Shown here: positions 1 through 39,795 of the stretch, one piece after another
Layout of the letters: each line of letters opens with the position of its first letter
Numbering within the stretch: the stretch's first letter is position 1
From: Gonocerus acuteangulatus
Lineage: Eukaryota; Arthropoda; Insecta; Hemiptera; Coreidae
Direction of reading: 5' to 3'
Length of the DNA stretch: 64,000 nucleotides
NCBI GenBank assembly: GCA_946811695.1
Contig: OX328123.1
Coordinates: 125,736,318 to 125,800,317 of the forward strand
The notes under the pieces: generated by a model
What the model was told of the DNA's origin: nothing
Databases searched by the model: none
What the model saw: the letters and a program-made list of their open reading frames with translations, nothing else
Program-made: the position numbers and the translations under genes

Positions 1-1066
1 ATTGTGCAATATTTGTTGATATTCGAGTAGATCAATGTTAGTTCTTAAGCTATGAGTGAACATCTAGTCAGCTCTGAAGCCTTTCCGATATCTCAGTATG
101 ATTGGGAAGGCCCGGGCCAATGTGTACAGATTATTTAGCTGTTATTTTAAGTATAAGTGGATACTTGTTAAATATTTTATTCTCACCATTCACAAGTTAT
201 TTAAGAATTATATGAGTTACTTTTTAATGATATTAATTGTAAATTTATTGGCCATTCATGTACATATTCTGTAATTCTCCACCTAGGGCCGTGTTACCTG
301 CAGTAAGGAGTAGTGTGTAAACATTCCTGTTTATTCAGTACTCAAGTATATTTATAAGTTTTGAAAAGTCATAAATATTAAGTGTTGAGATTGTTATTTA
401 ATTAATTATTGCTTATATAGACATTGAATTAATGTATATTTAAAACGTAACAGTTATAACAATGTCAACAAAATATTCCATTATTTTTAAATGTTCCAAT
501 TATCGATTGGATATTAATGGACATACTAACAACTTTTCAAAAGGACATAAAGAAACTGTGATTCAGTGAGTTGCGACAGAACATCTAAGAATTTGTAATT
601 AAATTTCTTGAAAAGATTTTACTGAGAATTTTTATTCATTATCTGTTTAAAATTTGTAAAAAAAGAAAGAAATAATTAAAATTGTTATAAAGCTCAAAAG
701 ATGATATTTTGGATATTGAATATATGTAATACAACCAAACATTATTATGTGTATTATAGATTTATGAAAATCAGTAATGCTGCTAGAATAAGAGTAATGA
801 TAAATAATAAATGTATGCATCTACAATGATATGGATCTGTTTTGTCTGTATAATATGGTAGGAAATGTACGGCTTCCTCTTCTTGTTTTTATAAATAAAA
901 AAAATAAATCAATAATAGAAGTGTTTTCATAAGTTCCTTCTCTTCCTTTCATTCACAATCAAGTACAACTGATTTCCTATTACTTACATAAATTTGTCAA
1001 GATTTATATTATATATTGACCGGATGTTGAGTTCGACCTTCGTATCCGCAACTCCTCAATTCAAAG
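1..1066. other. AT-rich intergenic DNA, no gene seen
   Basis: No coding signal, RNA gene or repeat that recurs in this window was found. The stretch is strongly AT-rich and lies beyond the 3' end of LMBRD2. Confidence 0.5.
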
Positions 1067-1070
1067 TTAA

Positions 1071-1478
1071 CCCTTTAACGGGCACATTTCGCTAGCTCTG
1101 TTAGAATTTTTTTAATTTACATTTGGGGGTCTGGGGGGCAACCATTTACTAAATATGAACCCAGGATATTAAAAAAAAAAGTTGTATTCATGAAAACAAG
1201 CTAGGCCACATATTCGGCCCTTGTTCATTCTAGGCATCGGAATCCCCGATAGGCCATGCCCGCGATACAAGTGCCGATTCCAAGCTGCAGAGAACCCAAA
1301 AATGAAAACGGTTCATCCGATGGCGTTACCCTAAGATTGGCACCCCTTACAAAAAAAAAAAGAAAAGAAAAAACCCCGGAATCAAGTGGGAAGTTTTGGA
1401 ACCAATCCCGTCTCACTCGCGCCATTTTTGAATTTCGGCAGGTAGAGGCCGCGTAATTGGCCCTTGCCCATTAAGGGG
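1071..1478. mobile_element. piggyBac-type MITE
   Basis: The element is bounded by TTAA on both sides (1067-1070 and 1479-1482). It has imperfect terminal inverted repeats: ccctttaacgggca at the left end and ccccttaatgggca read inward from the right. A TTAA target duplication next to CCC-starting ends is the signature of the piggyBac superfamily. At 408 bp it has no transposase, so it would need an enzyme supplied in trans. The two short antisense ORFs inside it look fortuitous. Confidence 0.75.
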
Positions 1479-1564
1479 TTAAGAAAAAGGTTAGTAATGG
1501 GGGGGGGATATAATAATTGGTAAAAAGAAATAAACAAGACCCTCACATTTTAAAGCAAGTGAAA

Positions 1565-1811
1565 ATATCATCCTTGTCATGTCAAACTATGGAATATGAA
1601 AAATATCATTTTTAGATTCGAGGCTTTGCTCTTGGATTGTGGGCGATATGGCTTGTCGCAAATTTTCAGAACTCTAACCCCTTTATGCCTTAAATAAAGT
1701 ATTGAATAAGACCATTTTCGATATATTAATTCGTCAAGGGATAGAATATGTTCGTTTCCTAATTTGCTCAGATTTGCATATTCGATAGTTTGACATGGCA
1801 GAGACGATATG
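1565..1811. mobile_element. MITE with catgtcaaactat ends (copy 1)
   Basis: Both ends carry the inverted motif catgtcaaactatNgaatat (left end near 1579, right end near 1800). Interior and ends match a second copy at 41388-41651. In the better-preserved copy a TA dinucleotide flanks the motif, which would suggest a Tc1/mariner-like origin, but the outer limit is uncertain because the similarity continues a few bases outward. No coding capacity. Confidence 0.6.
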
Positions 1812-3230
1812 ATGATAAGGTTTTTAATAATACCCAAACAAATCTATTATTATTAGTCAAATAATACTATTGTACTAGCCTACAGAACCTACGATTTGTA
1901 CTATCAGAGACATTATAAGAGGAAAAAATAAGACTAATAACAGTTCTATATGTTACAAAATTTTAAAAATTGCATGTGTCTTCAGTATTTGGGATGTTCA
2001 ATTCCAAAAGGTAAAATAATTGCAGTCTTCCAAAGCATTTTTTTTTATTCTGCTCAAAGTCTTTCTACAAATATATGCTATCATATAGAGCTAACAACAA
2101 AAATAACCTGTGACAATATTGTGAAGCATGCATGAATGAGTCAATTAAAACACATCAATAAAAAAAATATTTAAAGATAAAATAAAAATAACAAAGATCT
2201 ATATTATTTCTTGTATTGGCTGTTTGAAGGAAAGCAAAACATAAAAAATGCTCCAAGGATTGAGAAATAAATAAACGTAATTGTGAATTACAAATATATT
2301 TCATGAAGAATTTACGAATGGTGATTATAAGATTTTCTTAATATTAATGAACACAGGGGAAAATAAATACATAAATAAAAACATCTCTATATAAAATTAA
2401 GTACATTTACATAAAAAATTAACAGTGACAACAATTACTAAAAAGTTTAAAATTAAAATCAAGAAATAAAACACAACAATAAATACATATCACAAAATGG
2501 AATGACTATTCAATTTCAAATAATAACTAACATAATGATAAAATAGTACAAGCTATTGATGTACCAAAAACAATGAAATATTTACATTCTATAGTGTAAT
2601 ATACTAATTTTTGAACTTTATTAATAAATAACTACAGTAGAAACATTAGAACACAAATAGCACAGTATGTGTTTCCCTCAGCACTAATGACTAACTATTA
2701 GTAGCTAGCAAGAATATTATCTTAATAACCAGCCAATGTAAAACAGTATAAACATCCTCACTCATCACAATTTGCCAAAATCACTTGTCTTTTGGCTCAG
2801 GCACATCATCTTGCAAAAACTTCAAAATAACTTCTTTTTTTTTAACAACTTGCAAAGTTTATATATCTAACAATAATTGCGTACACAAAGTTGAGTATAA
2901 ACTATAATGTTATCCCAACTTTTCCAGTCCTAAGAGAGGCAAGACAAAAATAGCTCAAATAATTCTGGCTTTAAATCAACGTTTACCTACTATTGACAAC
3001 AATGGATCTAGGAATGTTTCAGCATCTAGTTCAATTTCATAGAGAAAGCCAGATAGGAAAAAATTAAATATATCTAAAATTAATTCCACAATCAGTGAGG
3101 ATATTAAATTTAAATATGATTATTTATAATCAATTTCAATGGACGAATTTTTGATTTATGATACTAAAATTAATTATTTGTTTCAATTCTTTAGCAATAA
3201 GAGCTAAGTATAAGCTCTTTAAATCTGTAG
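1812..3230 (-). other. LMBRD2 3' flank / 3' UTR
   Basis: AT-rich sequence immediately downstream of the LMBRD2 stop codon, read on the minus strand. It must hold the 3' UTR and cleavage site. A reverse-strand AATAAA-type signal near 2618-2625 is a candidate, but AT-rich DNA gives many chance matches, so the exact 3' end is not called. No other gene is seen. Confidence 0.4.
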
Positions 3231-33641
<30,411 letters not shown>

Positions 33642-33658
33642 TTTGGATATATATTGTT
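33642..33658 (-). other. 17-nt intercistronic spacer BBIP1-LMBRD2
   Basis: AACAATATATATCCAAA separates the BBIP1 TAG from the LMBRD2 ATG. The sequence ending at the stop (tagtttag) could also serve as a weak 3' splice site, which would offer a monocistronic LMBRD2 transcript from an upstream leader exon. Confidence 0.85.
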
Positions 33659-33871
33659 CTAAACTACGGAAGGTTCTTTCTGTTGCTGCATGAGTTTCTC
33701 CTCTGCTTCCTTTTGCATTTTTTCAAGTTTTTCTAGAGTGATTGACTTTAAGGGCATAAGTTTTGGTTTGCATAAGATCAGTCTATGTTCATCTCTAAAT
33801 TGAATTAGACCTTTATATGGAAGAAGCAAGGGAAGATTGGAGACTTCACTTGTATTCACTCCTTCAGCCAT
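33659..33871 (-). CDS. BBIP1: BBIP1 (BBIP10), BBSome-interacting protein 1
   Basis: 70 codons, uninterrupted and intronless. The diagnostic block LCKPKLMPLKSITLEKLEKM is the conserved core of BBIP1/BBIP10, the smallest subunit of the BBSome, which moves membrane proteins in cilia. A charged, Gln-rich C-terminal helix follows. The start context GAAATGG is favourable. An upstream ATG 8 nt earlier opens a seven-codon frame (33856-33879) that overlaps the start. The stop lies 17 nt before the LMBRD2 ATG on the same strand. Length matches the family (about 70-90 residues). Confidence 0.85.
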   Translation of the reverse strand: MAEGVNTSEVSNLPLLLPYKGLIQFRDEHRLILCKPKLMPLKSITLEKLEKMQKEAEEKLMQQQKEPSVV

Positions 33872-34400
33872 TTCAACATATGTATCAATGATTCATGTCT
33901 AAAAATGTCTACAACTGAAAATTAACAGATAATTATCAATAAAAAATTTCCTAGATAGAAAACTAACACACAAATATAAAACAAAAAAAAGCAAAATCTC
34001 ATTTATAATAATGTACTCTGAATAAATTGTGTAACTTACGTTTATGTACTAATTAAACTTAATTTTTTCCAAAGGAATGAACCAAACAAAATTAAAAACT
34101 TCAAATCTGCCACAAAAAAATCTGAGGTTCACAAGGTGACGTAACTATAAAAGGTTATGTTACTACCTTTTTTACAAAGATAAACTTCCCAATGAGGTTA
34201 CTTACTTAAAGTGAAATACCGACATAGAGCAGTACTATTTCCAATAAAATTGGTTTTTATTATTCATACGATAAACATTTATAAACATAACATTTCCAAT
34301 TATTAAAAGACGCGGTGTTCTGTATAACTTGTTTAATAATTTTCTATTATGAACTTATCAACGCTATAAATTGTTCTTTCAAAAGTGAATTTCCACTTCG
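33872..34400 (-). promoter_or_regulatory. Upstream region of BBIP1-LMBRD2 (presumed promoter)
   Basis: By position this should contain the promoter and leader of the BBIP1-LMBRD2 unit. It is AT-rich without an obvious CpG island, TATA box or initiator, so the transcription start is not called. Confidence 0.3.
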
Positions 34401-35430
34401 TTAAGGTTTTTTATCTTCTTCTTTTATCTTTGTAATTATTATTTAACAAAAGAGCCAATACTTTAGGTTTCAGATGTATGGAATATTTTCATTTGTAAAA
34501 ATGACTCAATACAATTTAAAAATAATAGACTTTGAAATCAAAGTGAAAGAATATATTTAAGGATCAGTTTTTGAGTCGAGTCATCAAGAAACGCTTAAAG
34601 GAGGGCATCATCGGCGATGACAAAACCAAGATCGTTTTAACACACCTTTCCCAGTAGGAATATACAGAGTTCTAGAAGTAGTTCAGTTAATTGTCTGATA
34701 TTCTTAAGATACCTGATAATGCATTATCTTATCCAAACAAAACATATCCAAAACAATAATGTAAGCAAGAAAATGTCTTCCTTCTGAAGCAGAACTATTT
34801 CCGTCCTTGGTTTATCTTTGTTAGTACCCTCCACTAAACAACACAAACTTTTCACATTCTGATGGGTAACTCATTTCATAAAAATAATATCATTACCATT
34901 ACGTTAATGATTTGTCTGTTTGAAACACGTCATTCTTTATATTCTTGGAGAAAATGTTCAGATTGGCATTTCTTCGTCAGTGGAAAAATATCCCTCCAAA
35001 CTAAAAACCACCATGACCTTCGGCCATTCAGTCTACTTACTCAGTATTTGTACAGGCAAGAAATTAAAAATCAATATGCTAGTTGGTTCTGCTGACAACA
35101 TTGATATTTATAGCATTCCAATTAGGCTTAAGTGCTGTTACCATGTAAAAAGATTAAATATATTATAAGAATGTCACAAGAAAAACTTGGGAAACCAAGT
35201 TAACTTAGGCTGCTCTATGAAAGTAATTTAGTAATAGAAAGGTCAGTTCCCAATAAAATACCCTGAACAATTATTTTAATCTAAACGGGAAACGCATGTC
35301 TCAGCTTATCCCCCCCCCCTTGTTCGTGTTTTTTCTTAAGTATTGAGGTAAATAGGATCAAGCAAGCCATATAATCCAGTGCAACTATTATCCCACCGCC
35401 CAGTAGGCATGGGAGTGGTCAATGATAACT
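34401..35430. other. No recognised gene
   Basis: Two overlapping plus-strand frames of 77-82 codons (34862-35168) have no recognisable motif. A C-run lies at 35310. Confidence 0.4.
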
Positions 35431-35433
35431 ATC

Positions 35434-35643
35434 TCAGTATTTGACTGACTGAACTGTTTTTTCTTGTATTGGTCCGAAAGGAAATGCTTGTTTCAGCCCT
35501 ACCGATAATTCATATTCAAGACATGTTTGAATATTCCCTTTCATTGATAAATTTAATTTGTCTTCTATGATGTGACCCAGGGTGATTGGAGGTAAGTTAC
35601 ATTTAATTTCTTCTTCTACCTGTCCTTCAAGAACTTCTTGCAC
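35434..35643 (-). CDS. Unrecognised small ORF, possibly the C-terminal part of an unknown gene
   Basis: 69 codons, mixed composition unlike the surrounding AT-rich DNA, with protein-like sequence (LPPITLGHIIEDKLNLSMKG, then CLEYELSVGLKQAFPFGPIQ). It may be a terminal exon or a fragment of an integrated element. No family is recognised and no clear splice acceptor was established. Confidence 0.3.
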   Translation of the reverse strand: MQEVLEGQVEEEIKCNLPPITLGHIIEDKLNLSMKGNIQTCLEYELSVGLKQAFPFGPIQEKTVQSVKY

Positions 35644-35787
35644 TAATGACTGATTAATTCAAATATATCACACGTATTCCTAAAGCGACACAACTCAAAA
35701 TAAAACTCGCTTGAAAATGTGTCATTTTTGCCTATTTAGGGGGCATAGCATTAAGACAGGAAAAGCGACACAAGTGCCTTCTGGTGT

Positions 35788-36470
35788 CAGGGCCGCCACA
35801 AGAGGAGGGGGGCCTCGCTAATTGGAAAAAATATATAGGTTATGAGCTTGTAAAAAGAATAGGGTTTAGAAATATTGACGGGCGTAGCCTATATTTATTA
35901 GACTTGGATCTATATTTTTTTAATGTACATAAACGACAAAACGAGTGTAGTCCCAGAACAGTATATTTCATTAGGAGTCGTAATAAAACTACAAGTACCG
36001 AAAGTGACCTTTGCTGCACCGATTGTCGGCTTTTAATCTCATATCGCTCAAAACTCAAGATGAAAATAATTTTAAAATTATTAGGCCCAAAGTCCTATTG
36101 CAAAGTAGTAGAATGTTCAGTCTGGCTCTGAGAAGTGAGGGCCCGTGATCTGGTCCTGGGCCCGGCTCTGAGAAGTGGGGGGCCCGTGATCTGGTCCTGG
36201 GCCCGGCTCTGAGAAGTGGGGGCCCGTGATCTGGTCCTGGGCCCGGCTCTGAGAAGTGGGAGCCCGTGATCTGGTCCTGGGTCCGGCTCTGAGAAGTGGG
36301 GGGCCCGTGATCTGGTCCTGGGCCCGGCTCTGAGAAGTGGGGTCCCGTGATCTGGTCCTGTGCCCGGCTCTGAGAAGTGGGGGCCCGTGATCTGGTCCTG
36401 GGCCCGGCTCTGAGAAGTGGGGGCCCGTGATCTCTGGTCCTGGGCCCGGCTCTGAGATGTGGCAGCCCTG
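35788..36470 (+). mobile_element. hAT-type MITE, cagggc family, with internal minisatellite (copy 1)
   Basis: Ends are cagggccgccaca and tgtggcagccctg (inverted), flanked by a perfect 8-bp duplication tctggtgt (35780-35787 and 36471-36478). CAGGG-type ends and an 8-bp TSD place it in the hAT superfamily. The left 330 bp are AT-rich unique sequence shared with 54800-55249; the right half is a minisatellite. No transposase. Confidence 0.93.
36122..36462. repeat. Minisatellite, about 9 copies of a 40-41 bp unit
   Basis: The unit is ggctctgagaagtggg plus ggcccgtgatctggtcctgg plus gccc. Copies differ by single bases and small indels. The related MITE at 54800 carries only one to two units, so the array expanded within this copy. 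Confidence 0.95.
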
Positions 36471-36659
36471 TCTGGTGTACAAGCTCTGAAGTTAGGTAAA
36501 TAAAGTTTTGATGGACGATAAAGATATATTTACCATGTCTTTCATAGTCATAACTGAGAAATACCGATTTTTGAGTTGTTTCACTTTAGAAATACTAAGA
36601 TATGTAAGTTTGCATATACATTGTATGTAAGTTTATACTATAATAGATCTTAATTCAAA

Positions 36660-36779
36660 ACTTATTTCTTCTCCTGTTTGTGTTTTTAATAAAAAAAATA
36701 AAAAAATAACAAACAAAACAATTTTATTGGACCAATACAAAACGTATTATACACAAAACAATATTTGTAAGATAAAAAT
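36660..36779 (-). mobile_element. Jockey LINE 3' UTR / tail
   Basis: Minus-strand sequence after the ORF2 stop contains a CCAATAAAAT poly(A)-type signal (36721-36730) and a T/A-rich tail. The exact 3' end and target duplication could not be fixed. Confidence 0.5.
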
Positions 36780-39467
36780 TTAAAGGGTTAAAATGTCTTG
36801 ATAAAGTCTGTGTTTGATTCGCGAGGTTTTTCTTTGTCCAAGTTGATAAAACATGGAACTGCTGGAGGCTGGAAGAGTCTGGTGATATTTTCGCACTAGC
36901 TTTTCTATGTGAGTGAAAAATGGATCAACCTCCAATTCTCTATGGATCTGGCTGTTCCTTACGAACCAAGGAGCATTGGACACTATTCGGAGTACTCTGT
37001 TTTGAAATGTTTGTAGACGTTTTATGTGTGTGGTTCTGGCGCCAAACCAGACAGGACATGCGTACGTTAGTATGGGTAGTATTTTCGATTTGTATAGTAG
37101 TGTACCACAGGTGTGTTTTAGGGGAGTTTTTCTATTTATTAATGGGTAAATTTGTAACAGTCGTGTGTGAGCTTCTTGTAGTTTTTTGTGTATGTGATGT
37201 CGCCAAGTCAGTCTTGTGTCTAGATGTACTCCGAGATAGCGTATACTCTGGTCTTTTGGAGTCCAGAGAATTGAGTGATGACCAATTTTCAGCTCTGGTA
37301 AATCTTCATTTTGGAATTTTCTGAGAGAAAACACTTTACATGAAGATTTCGCCGGATTTATTGCTAGTTTCCATTTTCGGAACCAGGATGACACCTCATC
37401 TGCAGCTTCTTGCAAGTGAAGAATCGCTTCCTTGACGTCGGTGCTCTTCGTGATGATGAGTGTATCGTCTGCAAAGGTAGCAAGGGCTGAGTTGTCAGGT
37501 TCTGGCATATCACTGCAGTACAATATGTAGAGCAATGGGCTTAGTGTGGCCCCCTGCGGTACACCAGCTTTGATAGTTCTTTTCGTGCTGAGTGTTGTCT
37601 TCACTCTTCCTTGGAATGTCCTGCCACGAAGAAAGGAGGAAATGATGGAGTAGAGGTAAGCTGGAGGCTTGGTGTTCCGTAGCTTGTGCAGGAGTTCTTC
37701 GTGCCAAACTGAGTCGAAAGCGTTGGCTACGTCGAGAAACAGTCCAGTGGCGTATTCCTTCTTATTAAAACAATATGTTATCATTTCAGAGACTCTTTGT
37801 AATTGTTGGACAGAAGAGTGCTTCGGTTTAAATGCGAACTGATGGTTAGGTATGCTGTCTAAAAGATGTCTTCTTAATCTAACGTCAACGAGCCTTTCGA
37901 GAAGTTTCCCCAGAGTATTCAGCAGACTTATTGGCCGATAACAGCCAGCGTTGTTCTTCGGTTTCCCAGGCTTGTGGATGAAGATCACAATGGCATGTTT
38001 CCATCTTTCTGGAAAATGTCCTCGCCGGAGACAAGCATTGAAGATACTTGTTAACAGGCTGATGCATTTCCTGGGTAACTGTTTCAACACCGAGTTCGTT
38101 ATCTGATCTTCTCCAGGTGATTTATTTTTAGGAAGCCTACGTATGAGAAGCGAAATTTCTTTAGGCTGTATGAAGTCGATTGTACTGTCAGTTAGTCTTG
38201 TTTCTGAGAGTGAAGTACATACTGCAATGTCCGTCTGTGGGTCGTTGTGGTCTCCAGTTTTCAGTTTGTTTTCAAAACATTCTGTTAAAAGTCTACATTT
38301 GTCTGCGTCAGTTGTTACAATGTTTTGTCCGTCTTTTAAGGGGGGAATTTCAGAGGATTGTTTTAGTAGTCGCCTTGTCTCTCGCCAAAGCGATGGGTCT
38401 CCAGGAGTCATGTTTGTCAAGTAATTGCTGTATTTATGTATCCTGTCTTTGTCAAGTTCAAAACGAATATTGCGCGATAAACGGTTTACTTGTCGCTTGA
38501 GTTCCGGGTCTCTAGGTCTTTGCCATCTCTTTCGAAGAATATTTTTTTCATGGATGAGTTTTAGAACATGTGGGGGCGTGGTTGTATTAGATAATCGACA
38601 GCTTAATGATGGGTTTGTTTTTAAAGAATTTTGTACAGCCATGTGTATCGTTTGAATGAATTTTGCTATAGTTGAGTCAATGTCATGACTGGATTTGTAT
38701 GTAAGTGGAATGTCCGTGTTGTCATGCATTTCTGTCTTGAATTTTCCCCAGTCTATAGGTCCATTGATGAGTCTTGGTGGGGGTGGTTCAGATTTTGGAC
38801 TTTCATGGAAAGTAAGAATGACAGGTAAATGGTCAGAGTCTAAGTCAGTAAGTACGTCATGATATAATGGCAATTGGAAGTTCTGAATTATGGCTATGTC
38901 TAGTATGTCGGATTTGTAGCGTCTTTGAGTCGGGTAAAATGTTGGTTCGTCAGGTGATGAAATAATGAGTCCAAGATTTTCAGTAATTCTCAATAGTTGT
39001 GTCCCATTATTGTTTTGCTTATGGCAATTCCAAGAGAGATGTTTACTATTTAAATCACCCATCATTATTGTAGGAGCCCCTGTAAATAGTTTTTGAAAAT
39101 CGTCTTGTATGAGCCGAATCCCAGGTCTGCTATACGCAGATATTATATTAACACTACTCCTGTTTTGAAGTGCCAAACTAATTCCTACTGCTTCTAGGCG
39201 ATCAAGGGAGGGCAGAACCAAACTATTGTGGGCTAAATGTTTCTTAATTAGAATTGCGACTCCACCGCGTCTAGATCGTTGGTCCGTTCTGTACATTCGG
39301 TATCCTGGTGTCCTGTATTTGTCAGTGCTAATGAGATGTGTTTCAGTGATGCAAGCAACGTCAATGTCGTTTCTGCTAAGAAAGTTTGTCAGTAAGGTCT
39401 GTTTTTTTTTTAGTCCGTTTGCATTCCAGTTAAGTAAAGAGAGATTGCCCAAATTAGGAACTGTCAT
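36780..39467 (-). CDS. Jockey-clade LINE ORF2: endonuclease-reverse transcriptase
   Basis: 895 uninterrupted codons. The N-terminal APE-type endonuclease shows LSLLNWNANGL, CITETHL, IISAYSRPG, MMGDLNSKHLSWNC and the C-terminal SDHLPVILT. The reverse transcriptase shows YRPISLLNTLGKLLERL, QFAFKPKHSSVQQL, LFLDVANAFDSVWH (motif A), AGVPQGATLSPLLY (motif B) and ATFADDTLI (FADD box, motif C), then thumb sequence KYLGVHLDTRLTWRHHI-like (here IRYLGVHLDTRLTWRHHIHK). There is no RNase H, as usual for Jockey. Starts inside the last 14 nt of the upstream frame, suggesting coupled translation. All catalytic motifs appear intact. Confidence 0.93.
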   Translation of the reverse strand: MTVPNLGNLSLLNWNANGLKKKQTLLTNFLSRNDIDVACITETHLISTDKYRTPGYRMYRTDQRSRRGGVAILIKKHLAHNSLVLPSLDRLEAVGISLALQNRSSVNIISAYSRPGIRLIQDDFQKLFTGAPTIMMGDLNSKHLSWNCHKQNNNGTQLLRITENLGLIISSPDEPTFYPTQRRYKSDILDIAIIQNFQLPLYHDVLTDLDSDHLPVILTFHESPKSEPPPPRLINGPIDWGKFKTEMHDNTDIPLTYKSSHDIDSTIAKFIQTIHMAVQNSLKTNPSLSCRLSNTTTPPHVLKLIHEKNILRKRWQRPRDPELKRQVNRLSRNIRFELDKDRIHKYSNYLTNMTPGDPSLWRETRRLLKQSSEIPPLKDGQNIVTTDADKCRLLTECFENKLKTGDHNDPQTDIAVCTSLSETRLTDSTIDFIQPKEISLLIRRLPKNKSPGEDQITNSVLKQLPRKCISLLTSIFNACLRRGHFPERWKHAIVIFIHKPGKPKNNAGCYRPISLLNTLGKLLERLVDVRLRRHLLDSIPNHQFAFKPKHSSVQQLQRVSEMITYCFNKKEYATGLFLDVANAFDSVWHEELLHKLRNTKPPAYLYSIISSFLRGRTFQGRVKTTLSTKRTIKAGVPQGATLSPLLYILYCSDMPEPDNSALATFADDTLIITKSTDVKEAILHLQEAADEVSSWFRKWKLAINPAKSSCKVFSLRKFQNEDLPELKIGHHSILWTPKDQSIRYLGVHLDTRLTWRHHIHKKLQEAHTRLLQIYPLINRKTPLKHTCGTLLYKSKILPILTYACPVWFGARTTHIKRLQTFQNRVLRIVSNAPWFVRNSQIHRELEVDPFFTHIEKLVRKYHQTLPASSSSMFYQLGQRKTSRIKHRLYQDILTL

Positions 39468-39795
39468 TGTTTAAAGAAGAGAAAATAGATGTTAAAAAGT
39501 TAGTTATGAAAGCTTTTATTGTTGGAATAAGTAGTTTTATAAGGTTGAGAAGTAGGTCTGTCATATTTTTGATTGAATTTTGGTTAGTGTCAGTAAGGTT
39601 GGATGTTTTAGTCTGTTCTTCGTCTGTTCTACGATGCTGAGTCCATGCGTTCTGTCGCGGTAAAGAGGTTTGTCTTTGTTGAGTGTTAGTTGGTAGGTTT
39701 TCAGTTGGAGGTGGTGGTGGAGGTTTTGCTGGAGCGGGTTTAGAGGGAAAGGGTTTAGAACTCCTAGTGGGGAAGGATTTATTTTCAGAAGCCAT
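39454..39795 (-). CDS. Jockey LINE ORF1 C-terminal portion (separate frame)
   Basis: 113 codons, Pro/Lys-rich then hydrophobic near the end (LLLNLIKLLIPTIKAFITNF). Its ATG overlaps the stop of the zinc-finger frame (ATGGCTTCTGA), next to a run of nine A. In related Jockey elements this sequence is the continuous C-terminus of ORF1. So either a homopolymer indel broke ORF1, or the split is bridged by frameshifting or reinitiation. Confidence 0.7.
   Translation of the reverse strand: MASENKSFPTRSSKPFPSKPAPAKPPPPPPTENLPTNTQQRQTSLPRQNAWTQHRRTDEEQTKTSNLTDTNQNSIKNMTDLLLNLIKLLIPTIKAFITNFLTSIFSSLNNDSS

Noticed and set aside
1225..1456. 66-codon frames on both strands
   Set aside because: They lie inside the TTAA-bounded MITE and show no protein similarity.
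36117..36482. Regular 40-bp repeats that might suggest a CRISPR array or a repetitive protein
   Set aside because: There are no unique spacers; the units are head-to-tail and lie in a eukaryotic hAT MITE, so this is a minisatellite. The open frame across it is a by-product of the unit.
39469..39475. A second T TTA AAC heptamer just before the Jockey ORF2 start
   Set aside because: A -1 slip there would not enter the ORF2 frame, which is +1 relative to the upstream frame. ORF2 has its own overlapping ATG. Coincidence.
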